A stretch of DNA of 64,000 bases from Taenia hydatigena (Eukaryota > Platyhelminthes > Cestoda > Cyclophyllidea > Taeniidae): assembly GCA_036345935.2 (NCBI GenBank), contig JADWOT020001132.1, positions 1 to 64,000 on the forward strand, in the 5' to 3' direction. Each line of letters begins with the position of its first letter. Position 1 is the stretch's first letter. The notes below the pieces were generated by a model, which was given only the letters and a program-made list of their open reading frames with translations, was not told the DNA's origin and ran no database searches. Below, one piece after another: positions 37,357 through 49,265 of the stretch. Position numbers and translations under genes: made by a program.

Positions 37357-37477
37357 TGATAAGGGGCATTGAAGGAGCCAACATTTTCATCAATCACCTC
37401 CAAAAAGAGTATACGGAAATGGATCTACGCAAACTGTGTTCGCAGTTTAGGCGAGCGTCACGTGTGAATGTGTTTGA
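37357..37477 (+). CDS. RRM exon resembling CELF/Bruno RRM3
   Basis: After a GTGCGCCAG acceptor the exon reads IRGIEGANIFINHLQKEYTE and MDLRKLCSQFRRASRVNVF, then ends at a GTGAGG donor (37478). CELF/Bruno proteins, which regulate splicing and translation by binding GU-rich RNA, begin RRM3 with EGANLFIYHLPQEF and continue ...F...S.KVFID. Here GANIFINHL is the RNP2-type strand and RVNVF the beta2 strand. The family's proline in HLPQEF is glutamine here. A following frame at 37521 reads FVDRSVSIHRCPNFLAV, which resembles the next RRM segment (FIDKQTNLSKCFGFVS), but the phase does not join cleanly, hinting at a frameshift. RRM1 and RRM2 were not found in the window. Confidence 0.5.
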
Positions 37478-37520
37478 GTGAGGGGTAACAAACCAAAGCC
37501 ACTGCCTGTAAATCTTAGCG

Positions 37521-37799
37521 TTGTTTGTTGATCGCAGTGTATCCATTCACAGGTGTCCGAACTTCCTTGCAGTCGCTCCTGCAGATCTGGATGTGACACA
37601 ACATACTGCCCTTTACCAGCAGATGATGGATCCCGTAGCTGCAGCAAATCCTTATGCGATTTTCTCTATCGCCGTCACCGCTCCTTCGGTATTGGCATCG
37701 GTCACCTTCAACTTGCTTAAATGGGTAGTCAAGCAACAAAACGGGATCATAGCAAATGTTGTAAATCTGTATCTGTTAGGGCAGAGAGCGAGCAGGTAG
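37521..37799 (+). CDS. Possible continuation of the CELF-like gene
   Basis: A 92-codon open frame begins FVDRSVSIHRCPNFLAV, which aligns loosely with the RNP1 half of CELF RRM3, and continues with TALYQQMMDPVAAANPYAIF, a Gln/Ala/Pro-rich stretch typical of CELF linkers. The aromatic residues of the RNP1 motif are only partly kept (PNF in place of FGF). The join to the preceding exon is out of phase, so this may be a pseudogene segment. Confidence 0.28.
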   Translation: MFVDRSVSIHRCPNFLAVAPADLDVTQHTALYQQMMDPVAAANPYAIFSIAVTAPSVLASVTFNLLKWVVKQQNGIIANVVNLYLLGQRASR

Positions 37800-40495
37800 A
37801 CCAAAGACCCCTCCTACAAAAACACAAATTTTAAGTTGCTCAAAGCACCAGCTTATAGCCTTTTTATTTCGTCCCTGCGCATTAAAGATTAATAGGCAGT
37901 GTTTTTTTCTTTGCTGATATTAATTATAGGTTTTTGGTTCCTGCAGTGATTTACTGAAACCAAAAAGAAATAAAAGTCTTGGTCTTGCTCATAACCTCAG
38001 CTACAAGTATTTCTGTGAAGTTCGTCTCATGCGATCCATCTGTATGTTAAGGTAGTTGACCAAGAAACGTGGAGATGACATTGTTGAGATCACGTCAGCC
38101 CCTCTTGTTAGGGACAGCTCAACAATAACTTCTGTCTGGCATTATGCTCCCAAATATCTTCGTTGGGGAAAAGCATATTACCCAGACATACTGTAGATAG
38201 ATTTGAGAATAACCTCATTAATAATTTTAGAATAAGTCGAGGCATTATTTAAATCTCATGCACTCCATTTGGTAACATGAAAGCTGACTCTTCCCTTCGA
38301 CCGCTATTTTAACTTGCATATGCTCTAAATTAAATTTAATGCAAAAAATGAATTGAGCCACGCAGTGTCAAATTAAGGCACATTCCAACAAAACAAGCAT
38401 CACACATTAATGTTGCTGTTCATGTTATGTTAGTGCGCATGGAATAACGCGATTCTCCAAAACTAATGTTGTCATTGTTTTAGTTTAAACAATGGAGCAA
38501 ATTGACTGACATTTAAAGGATACGGCCGAAGCTTGGCAAACTCTCTAGTATTGTGGCCACAAATTGTCCACTGAGCACTACTCAGATTAATTACAGATCA
38601 ACAGAAGAAAATCGAACGCACTGTTACTTCACGCTTTATACAAACTAATGAGGGTAGAAACAATTACATCTTGGCCTGATTCGTTGCGTTCAAGCTAGAC
38701 TTTGCAATTGCCTGGCCACCTTGACTCTCTTTATCGCAAGTACTGAGTAGCTAAACCTTAGGAACAAATCTGCAGCCCTCAAGCCCGTTCTGCCTATCAG
38801 AAAAGCACATTCTCTCCGAGTATTTCAGCACGTTGCGTCTTTGAAAAATCATGGATACCGTACGATAGTGAAATGAGACTGCACTTGGGAGGTAAATGAT
38901 TGTAAACACCTCAGCACAATTTTGTTAAGACTTGTGCCCTCTACCCAAAAGGAAATGAGTGAACGTTCTTTGAAGCTATGTATAGCACTTTATGTTGAGG
39001 ATGGGCGCAAAGTTACTACACGACTGTCATAAATTGCACAGCTGGACTAAAAATAGGGGGAAAATGGCGGATCTCTCCCCGTAGGTAAGGTTCCAAAATC
39101 ACATCAAGGACCTCGTCCTTAAGTTTCCCGTCACAAGCGGTCAAAAAAGCCATCTCGATTGCACCCCTTCTTTGTGATCTATATTGGCCCCTGCAAATAT
39201 TTTGCGTCTTTCTTAACCAAATGCAATGCAGGGTAAAAATGTAACCTGTTTAAATGCACTTGAAAAAAAAGTGCACGCGTGGTTTACTGTATTTATGCCA
39301 CCGGTGCGGTTCTGAACAAATGTGCCCTAAAATGTTTTGCATGCCTTGGAAGTTGGACAATTAAATATGGAAAGAGGAACATGAAACATACCACGCACCG
39401 GCAGCCTACAAAGTAGCAACAACATCCACTTGGTTGGTCCTAGCGACTTGCGTGAGTGGCGTAAAACCTCGCTTGTCATACTGCTCAGGACTCGCCTTTT
39501 CGAACTTGTAGGTAAACACTATGCGCACAAATGGATGATCTCAATGCCCACACTGTGGTGGATCTAATTAACGTCGATTACAGAAGGCAAGTTAACGCTT
39601 TTAGTGTGTGCCATTGGTGTACCGTTGCAGAATAATGATGGAATGATATATTTCTCTCTGGAAGTGCATATCACTTCATAGAATTTTAATCCAACAACGC
39701 CCAAAAATTCGTTGCGCGAGAGCCGACGATGAAGTTGAAGGGTGCAGGTTTAGGCTTTATTATGTTATCATTCTAGGGTGCTGACGACAGCGATTTGCAA
39801 ATCTCCTTCTCTTTCGTTAATTAGACAGTACAGCCCCTGATCTCAAGGTGCAAGTGGAGTGTAGGCCTATTTAATTAAGCATCAGTGAAAGATGGGGATT
39901 AGAACAGCAAAAAGGTATAGTTTGTCCACAATATCGTTCAACATTTGACTGGCCCGTGAATTTCAATGGGCGGGGTCGGATTCAGTGGATCTTCAAACCA
40001 AGGACGAGGGTCAGGTACTTAATAACAAGTATGTTTATTTCCCAACGAGAATACTTAATTTAGGTATACAGGGGATTCCTCCTTTTCCTCCTCTTCTTAT
40101 TCACCACTTCTCCTATAAGATTGGGTGTCTTAGACATCTTTTCATAATCACAGCTCATGTGGTAGCGAAACCGAGACAGCTAAGGCAACGATTCCCCGAA
40201 GTCAAGAGAGCTACTCTGCTCATTTGCGACAGGGTTTAAATTGTCCTACCGCCAATCACCTGCTAGGTCATTCCTAAATAGCGGTAGTATTGAAAGGTGT
40301 ACGATGCAGAGAAAAAGACAAAGTCAGCATTTTACACGCCATCACACCGTAGATATCATTAAATTGTGGTATTTTAGAGCCAGGAACACTCTCTGACAAG
40401 TAAATGCGGCACATATGCACTTCTAGCGTTGGGTGTGAGACATGTAAGGCAGGTCTACTTAGCCCATCTTCATCACAGCACAGTTGCTATTTTAG
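37800..40495. other. Gap, no supportable gene
   Basis: A protein-like stretch at about 39515-39635 (MDDLNAHTVVDLINVDYRRQ) has no clear splice sites. The ORF at 39985-40239 lacks features. Otherwise AT-rich non-coding sequence. Confidence 0.35.
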
Positions 40496-40657
40496 GAGAG
40501 TAATTACTTCTTGCGTTGTTATATTGCATCACCGAGGAATAGGGACCATAACTCAGCCCAGAGAGCAGTCGATTTTTTATAAATATCGTCTACCCACCAA
40601 CCTGCACATAATGTTGCAAGATTGGAGCAAATACAAATGTGAAGAAACTCCAAACAT
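40496..40657 (+). CDS. Single exon, unidentified protein
   Basis: A GTTGCTATTTTAG acceptor and a consensus GTGAGT donor bound 162 nt with one open frame (1 + 53 codons + 2). The peptide includes RVITSCVVILHHRGIGTITQ, FYKYRLPTNLHIMLQDWSKY and KCEETPN. The splice signals and amino-acid texture suggest a genuine exon. No family is recognised and no neighbouring exon with matching phase was located. Confidence 0.38.
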
Positions 40658-41365
40658 GTGAGTCTTTCAGACTTGCACTATTATGGTTACTAAACTATAT
40701 CCAGGCGAACCAGAAAACTTATTGAATACATAAGCAAGAGTGAGCACGCAATTTGGCACAACACACTTATAATTTGATTTTTGATCAACATTGCAATCTG
40801 AATGACTTTTATATCGGTAGACTTTCACAAATAAATATGATTGTTACAGTTCTCTGCCCTGACTATACAGAAAAAATCACTAAAACGTTTTAAATACACT
40901 TTTGCTGCATTACTAAAGGTACATGTTCGTTCTTGTTATGTATTCCAAAGCACTAGTAGCAAAACGCCGTGCATTTTGCGGCTTACTTGAACTGAATCAC
41001 CTGTTCTTAGCATAGCAATGGTCAGTGATACTGGTCATGGAAGGTATACTCAATGTACTACTCAATTGGCCTGCAAATTCCAAAGACAAGAGAGAAGAAC
41101 ATTAGGTAGGAACGCAATGTTGTGATTTGTAATGTACTCAAGCTAAAAGGCAACTGAAGTCACTCTATGAACACCCGCTGCACGTCCTAGTGCTAAGATG
41201 CTTGTCTTTTGCACGCAACAGCAAAATTTGTGTGCATTTTTTTGCACAAAGTGTGTCAAACAATTATTCTGACATTTTTGCTATGCACTTAGCAATAGCA
41301 TTATTTTTTTCAGAAAAATCATTAAGACAGGTAGATCACCTGCATTTCATGTAAAGTGTTAAGGG

Positions 41366-42846
41366 ATGGCATCGTTAAGGGCCGCTCACGACAGCGATGA
41401 GGACGCTATTCACCGAATGCTTCAATTAGGTGTATGCTGCATAATTTGTTCATTTCGATTCAACGGCCTGACTACTAAAACAAATAGTGGCCTAGAGCGC
41501 TATAATTCCAATTTCGACTCCCCTAGATTTCCTGTTGCGGTAGCGATAATTTTGCATGTGATGACAATTCTTTGAAAGATGCGCTAAAAGCTTATTACTT
41601 CTGCTCCCCTTTCCTTAATTGCTCTTGGGTGCAAAATACCGTCACAACAGTGTCACAGTCCTTATACGACCACTGATATTTTTTTCAGGCTAGCCCAAAC
41701 GTGTTTAAAATAAATGAAGGGAATACGCCACTCATGGTAGCTGCCAAAAAGGGTGCTATTAAGTGATGCGTGCTAATTTGAAACACAAAGCATCAGCTAA
41801 CAAAACCGATAGAGAGAGCAACACTCCGCTTCATTATGCATCTGCTGGAGAAGATTGCAATGTATGATGCTTCTTTCGAATCACAACACTCCCGTAGAAG
41901 TGGTGAATGGAAAAAAAACGCACTCAGCTGATGTTTACCGCCATATCAGGTCATGCTGGGATTGTTCTTTACCTACTCGACAGAGGAGCCGCACTAACTT
42001 CTCAACTAAGCGAATGCAAAGAATCCCCGCCGACACTTGCGTGCAAATTAATGAGACGGTTTCACTGTCTGCACAAAATTAATTGACTTTCACCTACCCA
42101 TCGTGGCCGCTGAATTTATATGCTTTCCATTCCAACATCGGTTCTTTCTCTTTCCTTTGAATCTATTATTTCTCACAACTTTAATTCGCTTTCTCAGGAC
42201 AACTTAGAGACGGTGGAACTGCTCTTAGAGCGTGAGCCTAAGAGAGCAGATCTGATTGAAGGTTTAAACGCTGTATTCCATTAGACTGCATTATCGGGCC
42301 GCGCAATTTGGTGTGATGCCTACTCAACCATGGGGCAGACGTCAATCACACTGATGCCACCAACTCAGCAGCCATTTTCTCAGCGATTGAGTCAGATGAT
42401 GTGAACATGTTAAAAATTATCGTACCCGGAAAAGCAAACCTTAAGCAGTACGACAAGCATGTTTATGCGCAACTCATGCAAGCTGCCAGGACCAACTAAA
42501 TAGATGTGGTTGCTACTTTGTTGGCTGCTGGTACGTGGCTTGATTCGGGCTTTGATTTATCTATTTAATTTTGCAACTCCTAAGGCATATATAGTATTAC
42601 AAGACAATTAAATACTTTGATCAGAATTACATCAATGGCATGTGATTTGCATTAATTTGGTTAACCACGTGTTTATACCTTGTGTTGCATTTGATTAAGG
42701 ATGCGGAAACATTTGCTGGGGCGAATATAAATCACATGAAGGGGGTACATTTGAGACAGCTTTGCCGGTCGCTTATGAAGTTGAACCTGAAAAAGAGGTC
42801 TTCGATATGACTCCAGAACCTTATCCAAGGAGAGAGATTTTGCGAT
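41366..42846 (+). pseudogene. Ankyrin-repeat gene, four disrupted exons
   Basis: Ankyrin repeats are 33-residue helix-loop-helix modules that mediate protein contacts. Exon 1 (41366-41429, GTATGC donor) reads ASLRAAHDSDEDAIHRMLQL. Exon 2, after TTTTTTCAG at 41689, reads INEGNTPLMVAAKKGAIK, then TGA (41764-41766), then in other frames ESNTPLHYASAGEDCNV and LMFTAISGHAGIVLYLLDRG. Exon 3 (42198-42530, TTTCTCAG acceptor, GTACGT donor) reads DNLETVELLLEREPKRADLI, stops at TAG (42282-42284), shifts frame to NHGADVNHTDATNSAAIFSA, meets TAA (42497-42499), and ends IDVVATLLAAG. Exon 4 (about 42700-42846) reads GANINHMK, then GGTFETALPVAYEVEPEKEV one frame over. TPLMVAA, TPLHYAS and GADVN are classic ankyrin words. 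At least three nonsense codons and several frameshifts make it a pseudogene; splice sites are still recognisable, so it derives from an intron-containing gene, not a retrocopy. Confidence 0.75.
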
Positions 42847-45800
42847 ATCCCTCTTAAGTTTTGTTCCAACTATGCGATTTTATCACATTTCTCTGCTAGC
42901 TTTGTCCCCATTCTCAGCATGAAGCGTTTTTACATAACTTGAACAAAAGTTTGCTTACTTTCTAATAGACGAAAGTCGAACGCTATAACTGACTTGTACA
43001 TGAGTGGTTACCCTCGCTCACCTTTCAACGGCACTCACTGAACCATTGTACCGCATCGATGCTTCCCAAAGACGCAACATGCTAAAATACTTGGACCGAA
43101 TGCGATTTGCTAATAGGGAGGAAGAGTTTGAGGACTACAGAATTAGTCTAAGGACATTTGCTCAGTGTATTGGTGTATTTTGCTTAAGGTCTACTGTGCC
43201 ACATTTGTCTGTTTGTCTGTCCGTTTTTGTATGTAAGGATACATTTCACTTAAAGATTCATTCATTCAATCTTAGTGAGATGATAGACTGCTTAAGTTAT
43301 AGAATGGAACAAAAACATTTGTCTGTTTTACAACCAATAAAATAGCAGCCAAATTGTGCTGTATTGGTAGGGTATCGACTAATCTGGTGCCAGAACCGTG
43401 TAACTCTGAATAAGTGGGATTATAAAAATACCGATATTTTGGAAAAGATAATAAAGTTTGGTAACATGCACGCCATCACAGTAAAGGCAATTGGTAGCAG
43501 GCTTCTTGACATCTCATTCGTGCAGGCACGGTATGCGCCGTGTGTCTGGCAGCCGTACTTTAGCGTCATGACTGGTTTATTTCTGCACTTAATCTTGATC
43601 CTGTCAAAAGAACGGAGGGAGAGAGAGTCGACTGAGTATCAGTGTGTCGCCAACACGAAAGTGCGCATTCAACTTACCGCTGGGAGACATGATCGAATCC
43701 ATGATGTGAAGTAAATACATAACCAAATCATTGCACAGTAAGCTGGAAAGGAAATGCCCCGCTAAACTTCCTCGTAAAGCCCATTTTTTTGTAGCTTTTA
43801 CTAATTTGGACAAGCATGCTACAAGTAGTGACAAGTATTTCTTGGGCATGAATATAAAGCTGGTAAATCTAACAAACAACGAATGTCCATTATTTTAGTT
43901 TGCCGGATTGCACGGGTTGCGATTCTCCATGGTTTGTAGATAGATAGTTCTAATTAGCATGAAAACCAATGTGGTGATCTGCCTTGCTTTCGCCCTAAGC
44001 ATTGCACTTTTCGGGAAAAACAAACCTTCACACTTAGCAGCTTGGATTTTCCTTCGAACTTTAGTGCACACAGATAGCGGAACACTTAACTACAGCGTTT
44101 GTTCAAATATCCGACTATAGGCTCTGTTCAACCGATCCATCATTTAATATATTGAGGCAATTATGCCGGCAAATTTACTGTGGCTCTTTTAACACCCACT
44201 ACATTCAGTCGTATCAAGTACCAGTGTGCCGTGCCACACTTTTGAGCATGCTACGAAAACGACAGATGTTGCGTCGGCTTGCAAGACGACCTTGTAGCTT
44301 TCCGCAGAGAAGACACATCGCCTTGTCTCCCTGCTTCTTAAAGAGCTGCAGAAAGGAAACACATACCACACAGTTATTCAGTGTCAAGTAACCGCTTACT
44401 TCTCTTTATGCTACACAACCGTTTTACAATGACTTATGCAGACGTTGGAAATTAGCTTTGCCCAATCTGTTGAGCAGTACCTACTATGCTTGATGACTAC
44501 TTCATTGGAAGTGTCTGAAGGGGAGAGTGAGGCTGACTGCTATTAAACTCAATCAAATTAGCCCAACCCGAATGCACGCCAGAAGAACGTCCTGATACAG
44601 GACTAACGAAGCGCCGATGATGCTGAACATGCATGAGTTCACGAGAAGCAAAAGAATCACGATAAAAATGTAAGCGGAAAGTATGCCCTCATTACAAATG
44701 CCTTATCCAGATCAAAATAAATGATTAGCATATATTATGAGTTTCGTCCATTGATTAATGTTAGTCTACTAGCTGACGACCTTACACGCTGAAGTGTCCT
44801 AAGGGTCCAGGACAAGAAGAATTTGCCCCTGATACTTCACAGAAAAGAATTAGATCCAATTGCTCATCAAATAAGTACAAAGGTTTACCGAATGAAAAAT
44901 AAGTTGACAAATTAGCCCACTTAAGGAATGGCAGCAGGGATTGGATGAAATGGAATGGTAAGCAATAGAGTAATAGAATCCTCATCACATGCATCATGCC
45001 TTAGGGCGCTTACTAACCACTAAGCTCAGAAGCTTGATTTTTACATGCACGATGTTGTTTTACACTTCTAAAGCGAAAAATAATCAAATCTAACTAGCAA
45101 ATTAGTGTGATAACAGGAAATTGTGATTAATGAGATGGAAAGATTGAACACCTATCATGCGCTTTTTGCGTCCTGTTAAGGAGAGCTGCGTTTGAAGAGG
45201 CTGATTTCAGTGCCCAAAAACTTAAACCGCAGACAACACTGAGCACAAAGGGGATACATAGAGCCGTAATGATGGCCAAAAGAAGTCCGAGCACCCCATG
45301 ATTTGGCGGCGAATCGGGTGAAGTCTCCCATAGCGCTTGAACATGCAACATCCTCACTGTGTGACCTCGAGAAAATCATTAAGTGCGGCAACATCGCAGA
45401 AAAGCCTGCTTATTTCTTTTGTGATTTGTCGACTGTTAATGCACGGTACCAACAGTTCTGATGTCCCATCCTAATTGCCTAGCACAGACTGCCATCGTTT
45501 TCCCTGCATTTGCACCGCTGTAGATTATAGCCTATAACAAGAATATGCAGACCTGCTTCCATGACAGTTCTAACAATTACAGCCTAAAGTACTATCAGAA
45601 CGTAAGTAGGTGGATAAGAATTACTTACCAGTGATGTTGATAGTAAGGGTGTAAGGACTGGTGAGGAGGCTAATGGTGATGGTGAGAATGCGGGCTACTA
45701 GACGAAGTCAGCGTCCTACAAATTAGGCGATGGTTTTTGGCTCCTGGCGCTTTGGTGTGGAATTCTACGAGCAACAACACCAACACCATAAAGTCGGGCA

Positions 45801-46780
45801 CCGAAATTGATGTGCTTCCATGTTCAATGCTGCAGTGTTAATTTTATGGAGAATAATTGCTTGACAAAATGCAAGGAATACTGCCGGGCTGATTCATTGG
45901 TTCTAGTATTCCTCCAAATTCGCTAAGAATGCAGTTTAATGATGAACATATATTGAATTCTCGGTTGTCAGAAAGGAAACCACAAGCGAGGCAGAATTTG
46001 TTCGCCCGGTTAGTCAATTTCATGGGAGTCAAATTTTGGTACATTCTTGTGAACAGAATAGTCAAAACAAGCGAATAAAGAGTATGCGCATGCATGGTAA
46101 TACTCCCTTTAACTGTCTCGCCGTAAGCGCTAAACACATTTTGCTGCAACGATACGGTGCCTGTTTTGTGCTGACATTTGCTATGTGCTGTTAATCGTTT
46201 TCCTCTACATTTGACGAGCACAAGCTTGTTCAACTCTGCAAGATGAGTTAAGGTGGAAGCTTATTTAAGTGCCTACTGATAGCGACTTGTCTAGAAAAAT
46301 GCAAACTAAAGCAAATGGTTGCTTGAAGCCTGCTTTCAACTAAATAAAACTTCTAAGAAACGTAATGGCGTCTTACCAATTCTGCATTTCTCACCGCCTC
46401 CAGAACTAATGATGTACATGCAATCTGTTCCATGAAGGAGGCGATGACATTAACGAGATTGTGCGATCTACCAAAAGTGCTCAACAAGACTCTTTGCTTA
46501 TTTGCCCAGATGAAATTGCAGTGGTCAAATTAATTTACTAACAATCAAAGGAAATGCCGAGAGTTGTGCGCAGCAGTGCCGGTGGAATGGGTCTTAGATA
46601 GGACTTTTTAGCTTTACAGTCTTGAAACCCATGTTCGATGTAAGAAACAGTTTGTGCAATTAACTGCAATGGAAGGTTGTATATTAAAAAAACTGATACC
46701 AAATCTTTAATCAGTATTTTCTTATAATTCTGAAGGCAGGTGCACTTTGCCTTTGGTTTGCTTTTCTACACACCTGTCAG
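42847..46780. other. Gap with uninterpreted ORFs
   Basis: Open frames occur at 43004-43345 (RRNMLKYLDRMRFANREEEF, hydrophilic and helix-like) and 43364-43714; the first could be a tail exon of the ankyrin gene, without splice proof. On the minus strand 45127-45357 encodes a hydrophobic segment (VLGLLLAIITALCIPFVLSV) that could span a membrane. None is convincing. Confidence 0.3.
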
Positions 46781-46963
46781 ACACAAATACCAAACATCAT
46801 GAGAACCTCACTTTCAGCAATTTCCAACAGACACAAGAGGACAGTGAATGCGTTTGAACGCCACTTGCAGAACGACAGACTCCCTTTGCCCTGGCTATAC
46901 AAATTTTTATCTGTTGACCGTAATTACATGCATAAATTGCGCAGCAGAATTCGATACTTTTAA
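46781..46963 (+). CDS. Possible terminal exon, unidentified basic protein
   Basis: A strong acceptor (TTTGCTTTTCTACACACCTGTCAG) leads into 60 open codons ending in TAA at 46961-46963. The peptide is basic and helix-prone: ISNRHKRTVNAFERHLQNDR and WLYKFLSVDRNYMHKLRSR. It would suit the last exon of a gene whose upstream exons I cannot find. No family is recognised. Confidence 0.33.
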   Translation, partial: TQIPNIMRTSLSAISNRHKRTVNAFERHLQNDRLPLPWLYKFLSVDRNYMHKLRSRIRYF

Positions 46964-49070
46964 AGCAAACTTCGGAAGGATCACGATGATTGTGTTCAAC
47001 TATTTCTTTTAATAGCCAATGACTAGCGAACTGACGATGATATAGTAAGAACAGTAACAAGCTATTTCTAAGAAGGGCAACTCTAACAAGACCAAACTGG
47101 AAGTAAAATTGCTCCAAAAAATCTTCGAGCTGAAGGGAATAAAATAAATCGCGGAGTAAAGCGGTTACAATTAAGAGTGCACAAGTGATTTATTAGCCAC
47201 TAACTGCTCTTTCTCGGTGTCATGCGCAGAAATACAATTACAAGTCCTAAAAATCTTACAAATAGTAACTTAAAGCTTACTTTGGAGTTTTAAAGGTTTG
47301 ACGTTAATTTAAATCGAAATGAGCCAGAATTGACGAGAGATCAAGCTCACTGGGCTTATTGCACTGTCTTAAAACTGAGGGGTTGCGGTGATCTTTTCGA
47401 CAGTCAATTTGTTTAACTGAGTTTGTTGCAGAGACAGCCTATTAATACACCTACCGCTTTAACCATTTTTGGGCAATATGCCCCATTTGGAATTTTGTAA
47501 ATAATTCGGCTTGGGCTTTAGCATATGTTCTCACCAACTCGGCAGTGGATCTGAAACATTCAACTCAGTGTTATTAACTACTATGTGTAGTGACATTTCT
47601 TCCGACTTTATTTTTATTCGAAGGACTCCTCAGACCGTTCATTTACCTCGTATTCGAAAAGTTTTGCGTGCAACTTATTGAATATTCTTCTCATTACAGT
47701 TAAAGTGCCAAAGTTGCTTAGCTGCAATTCACGTAAAGCAGTTAGTTGTAGCTTCCACTAAAACGCAAAGATGAATGCGGCACATTAGGCGGACTTACTA
47801 AATACTTACCCGATAACTCATGCTACCCATTGAAGGGTTAGGAATGTGATTTGAATTCCATTATATTTTTATTTAAACAATACTGATCTTAGGTTTTCGC
47901 TAACGATTGTCACGTTGTAATTCCAGAGGTAAAAGTACCACCATTGCTCGAAAGTGCAGGCATATTTTGAGTGTTGATTCCTCTTTTAACAGTTAGAGTA
48001 CCACGACTAAATTTTGAACATTTTACTTTACAAAAGCCTGTTTTACTGAAAGATCACGGTGACAACGCGCAGCCTGTTTTCTCCAGGAAACGAAACCAAC
48101 TTAGCTTCGCTCAGAGCTTGCGAAAAAGCTAAAAGCTTGGCGGAAATGCTTGTTTTAATAACCACTACTGTTGCTATAATGAATATTTAGAACTATTTGT
48201 TAACAGAATCAATTATGATCCAGACTTAAGGTTTTTGGTGCCCGAAAGCTAAAACACTCCATTTGTTGTGAGCCGAATGGGATACAGATATACTGGGTCG
48301 ATTGATTTGAAGTTAAGCCTTCTCAGTTTTACCAATAGAGTATATCAGCAAATTTTATTATCTTTAGCCGTGGCAAGGTTAGAATTGAAGACAGAATTAG
48401 GCGGCGGACCGCAAGAAAGAAGCGAATGTCTCTGTCAGGCGAACCGATGATAGGCAAGCAGCGGTGCCTGCTGTAGTGGACTGTTTTAACATGCGGATGC
48501 AGATTCGGTCTATATAATTAATTGAAATGGTAGACACCACTACTACGCTAATGCCTTGAAGCACCAAATGGCCATGACATAGTGCCAAGCGAGGTGTTAA
48601 CATTGTTGATTCTTGCAAAAGCGAATAGCCTCTGTTTCGATAGAGTGGTGAAAATGATCGGTAGGCCGTGCCTTTTTAAAATCCTTTTCCCTTCATTTTT
48701 CGTTCCCTTTAGAGTCTAATTAAGAATTTGTATCGCCAAGCTGCGAAAACAGTAAATTAAGGTAAAGCGAAGTCCATTGTGATGGGAAGTACAGTGAGGG
48801 TAGCATGATTGCATGCGGGCAGCGTGGGGGAGTAAGTGCGTCTTCCCACCACGGTGCGGCAGATCGGCAACAGTGACGTTATCGTCTTCTTCTGTCAAAA
48901 AGCGGGCTTTATTTTATATCCGTTTTTAATTGCAAAGTTTCTACCACCTTTGGTATAAAGCATTGAGCTTCCAAGTGTGATTGTAGCCATCCCATGACTA
49001 AATTTGCTTATTTGTTATTTTATCCTATTCGTCTGTTTTGAGCCTTCACAGACTTTACCACACACAGTAG
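46964..49070. other. Gap, no supportable gene
   Basis: AT-rich sequence with many stops; no domain, repeat or RNA motif recognised. Confidence 0.4.
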
Positions 49071-49265
49071 CTGAATGCGTTTATTAACGCTTTCACTGAT
49101 GTGGTGTGTGGGGCTCTCAAAAGAAAATCTAACCTACAATCAGCTCTGTCGTCTGTATCTGAAAGAGTTAGGAAACTGGCAGCCCAGCTCATTCACCGAC
49201 ATAATGAGCAGATATTTTTGCTCTCAAAATTGGCATTGCCACTGCAGGATTCATTTCCTCCCTAG
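49071..49265 (+). CDS. Possible terminal exon, coiled-coil-like
   Basis: After CACACAGTAG the frame beginning LNAFINAFTDVVCGALKRKS is open for 64 codons and ends PLQDSFPP then TAG (49263-49265). The middle, LQSALSSVSERVRKLAAQLI, has heptad-like hydrophobic spacing typical of a helical bundle or coiled coil. A GTGCGT donor lies 47 bp beyond the stop, so the TAG could be a natural terminus or a nonsense mutation within a longer exon. The family is not recognised. A competing 113-codon ORF in another frame covers the region but is less protein-like. Confidence 0.33.
   Translation: MNAFINAFTDVVCGALKRKSNLQSALSSVSERVRKLAAQLIHRHNEQIFLLSKLALPLQDSFPP

Noticed and set aside
45844..46233. 129-codon minus-strand ORF
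   Set aside because: Cysteine- and asparagine-containing but without motif spacing; no family or splice evidence.
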